A stretch of 15,480 nt of DNA from Lentisphaerota bacterium (lineage in GTDB: Bacteria > Verrucomicrobiota > Kiritimatiellia > RFP12 > UBA3636): contig JAAZFF010000153.1 of the NCBI GenBank assembly GCA_012511845.1, forward strand, positions 1-15,480. The letters are read 5' to 3'. A program made the position numbers and the translations under genes. The notes beneath the pieces are model-generated. The model was not told the DNA's origin and made no database searches. It worked only from the letters and a program-made list of their open reading frames with translations. This document shows, piece by piece, positions 14,192-15,480 of the stretch; the stretch's first letter is position 1; each line of letters begins with the position of its first letter.

Positions 14192-15480
14192 TCAGGCTTC
14201 GTCCATTGAGTACAGGTAACGCTTGACCTTCTGGGTCGTAGTTTTCTCCAACGGTTCAAATCGTACATGTATGCGGCGAGGTCGTTTATAGTCGGCAATC
14301 TCTTTAACAGTTCTTTGAACTTCTTTCTTGCACAGTTCAATAATTTCATCATCTGTCATGGACTGGCCTTTTTCTTTGCGATCCTCTTCAAATCTGTCGA
14401 GATTCGGGACAACAATAACTCCTACACGTTCTCCTGTTTCTCCATTCAGGCGATATCCTATAACAACAGATTCAAGGATATAATCACTTGCCTTTATTGC
14501 AAGCTCCACTTCCTCCGGGTATATATTTTTACCCTCCCTGTTTACAATGAGGCTTTTTTTCCTGCCTGTAATAGTAAGGTATCCGTCCTTGTCCATTTTA
14601 CCCAGATCACCGGAGCAGAACCATTCGCCATCAAACACCTCTGCCGTGGCAGCGTCGTTACGGAAATATCCCTGCATAACAATCGGACCCTTGATCTGGA
14701 CTTCGCCGATGCCGTTCTCGTCCGGATCTTTAATCCTGACAGGGCAACCGGGAAGTGCTTTTCCAACCGACCCGAAGCGAATATCGCCTTCCTCATGAAG
14801 AGCTGCGATGGGGGAAGTTTCAGTAAGTCCATAACCCTCAAATGCAAGAATACCTAATTTTTTGAAAGTTTTCAGCATTTCCGGATCTGATGCTGCACCG
14901 CCACAGATGATCATGCGCAAGCGTCCGCCAATATTTTCAACGACTTTCTTGCCTACAACCCTGCTCAATCCAATCTTCATCATAATCCTTGCAGCAGGAT
15001 TCCGGTTGAGTTTTGCAAGTATGGCTTTAAGCATTTTTTCTGCAAGAAGCGGCACAGCAAGCAATATTGTGGGAGATACCTCTTTCATGTTTTCTGAAAT
15101 GGTACGAAGGTTCTCAACCATACTTATTTCGCATTTGCAATGTAGCGGTATAAGGAAGTTGGCAGTAAATGCGAAGGCATGGTGAAGAGGGAGCACAAGA
15201 AGAAAATTGTCATCAGGAAAAACTTTGAAATACTGCAATGAACTGTCCAGTTGCGCAATGAAATTATTATGCGTGAGCATAACTCCCTTGGCACGACCGG
15301 TTGTGCCCGATGTGTAAATTATAGAAGCTAAATCTTTCGATGCAGGCATATTCCTGTCGAAAAAAGAGTCAGGCTCTGTCGATTTCTTTTCTGTTGCTTT
15401 CATCAACGATTCGAAATCAACATGCAGAATATTGTGCTCCTTTTTGCTGGCAGAAAAAACTCCATCAAGCATGACAATAC
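14192..15480 (-). CDS. AMP-dependent acyl-CoA synthetase (long-chain fatty acid-CoA ligase type), N-terminus outside the window
   Basis: The frame is open to the right edge, so the N-terminal part is missing; about 428 C-terminal residues are seen. The adenylate-forming signatures are in order: SIIYTSGTTGRAKGVMLTH (P-loop-like A3), GYGLTETSP (A5), GEWFCSGDLGKMDKDGYLTI (A7), GRKKSLIVNREGKNIYPEEV (A8) and a C-terminal KTTTQKVKRYLY region supplying the A10-type Lys. These enzymes activate a carboxylic acid with ATP to an acyl-AMP and transfer it to CoA, or to ACP in some branches. GRKK with NREGKNIYPEEVE and the PLHHAFAF motif fit the long-chain fatty acid branch, though acyl-ACP synthetase is possible. 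Lipid synthesis or fatty-acid salvage at the membrane is the likely role. It converges on the esterase gene. Confidence 0.88.
   Translation of the reverse strand, partial: IVMLDGVFSASKKEHNILHVDFESLMKATEKKSTEPDSFFDRNMPASKDLASIIYTSGTTGRAKGVMLTHNNFIAQLDSSLQYFKVFPDDNFLLVLPLHHAFAFTANFLIPLHCKCEISMVENLRTISENMKEVSPTILLAVPLLAEKMLKAILAKLNRNPAARIMMKIGLSRVVGKKVVENIGGRLRMIICGGAASDPEMLKTFKKLGILAFEGYGLTETSPIAALHEEGDIRFGSVGKALPGCPVRIKDPDENGIGEVQIKGPIVMQGYFRNDAATAEVFDGEWFCSGDLGKMDKDGYLTITGRKKSLIVNREGKNIYPEEVELAIKASDYILESVVIGYRLNGETGERVGVIVVPNLDRFEEDRKEKGQSMTDDEIIELCKKEVQRTVKEIADYKRPRRIHVRFEPLEKTTTQKVKRYLYSMDEA

Noticed and set aside
1..15480. CRISPR arrays, tRNA or rRNA genes, insertion sequences, phage genes
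   Set aside because: I saw no regularly spaced repeats, no cloverleaf-like sequence, no rRNA-like stretch and no transposase, integrase or terminal inverted repeats flanking the operon.

Overview
The window reads as bacterial chromosome from a saccharolytic, Gram-negative-type bacterium. Several traits together suggest the Planctomycetota-Verrucomicrobiota-Lentisphaerota-Kiritimatiellota (PVC) group, with Kiritimatiellota or Lentisphaerota as the best guess: a large secreted beta-solenoid protein with discoidin-like domains, a secreted SGNH sialate O-acetylesterase-type enzyme, Gfo/Idh/MocA oxidoreductases, weak Shine-Dalgarno sites in the flanking genes, and degenerate hexamer and GGTTGCC-type intergenic repeats. 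This placement is inference from gene content, not a phylogenetic result.

Layout from left to right. (1) 1-1180, plus strand: the last 29 codons of proA and then holA, one base apart. (2) 1264-4584, minus strand: a 1106-residue secreted protein built from two copies of a discoidin-like plus fibronectin-III-like module followed by a long beta-solenoid, with a clear sigma70-type promoter at 4630-4658. (3) 4612-4969: intergenic DNA with that promoter and a decayed hexamer repeat. (4) 4970-6637, minus: a Na/phosphate cotransporter with a PhoU-like C-terminal domain. (5) 6771-11644, minus: a five-gene operon that is visibly richer in G+C than both flanks and has good Shine-Dalgarno sites. In transcription order it holds two Gfo/Idh/MocA oxidoreductases, an aldo/keto reductase broken by one missing base, a PIG3-type quinone oxidoreductase-like enzyme and a divergent type I 3-dehydroquinase-like protein. 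(6) 11645-12131: a divergent regulatory region with an 11-bp inverted repeat. (7) 12132-14114, plus: the secreted esterase. (8) 14133-14169: a bidirectional terminator. (9) 14192-15480, minus: a long-chain acyl-CoA synthetase-type gene cut by the window edge.

How the genes may work together. The two secreted proteins point to polysaccharide or glycoconjugate use outside the cytoplasm. The five-gene operon looks like a cytoplasmic catabolic module: three NAD(P)-dependent oxidoreductase families plus a Schiff-base dehydratase/lyase fold. A sugar or cyclitol oxidation-dehydration route is the most economical guess, but the substrate cannot be read from the sequence. The operon and the esterase share a divergent intergenic region, so co-regulation is possible. 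The composition difference and the frameshift suggest the operon was acquired and may be starting to decay, unless the frameshift is an assembly error. The most unusual item in the window is the dehydroquinase-like protein, which keeps the catalytic Lys/His pair but has changed pocket residues.
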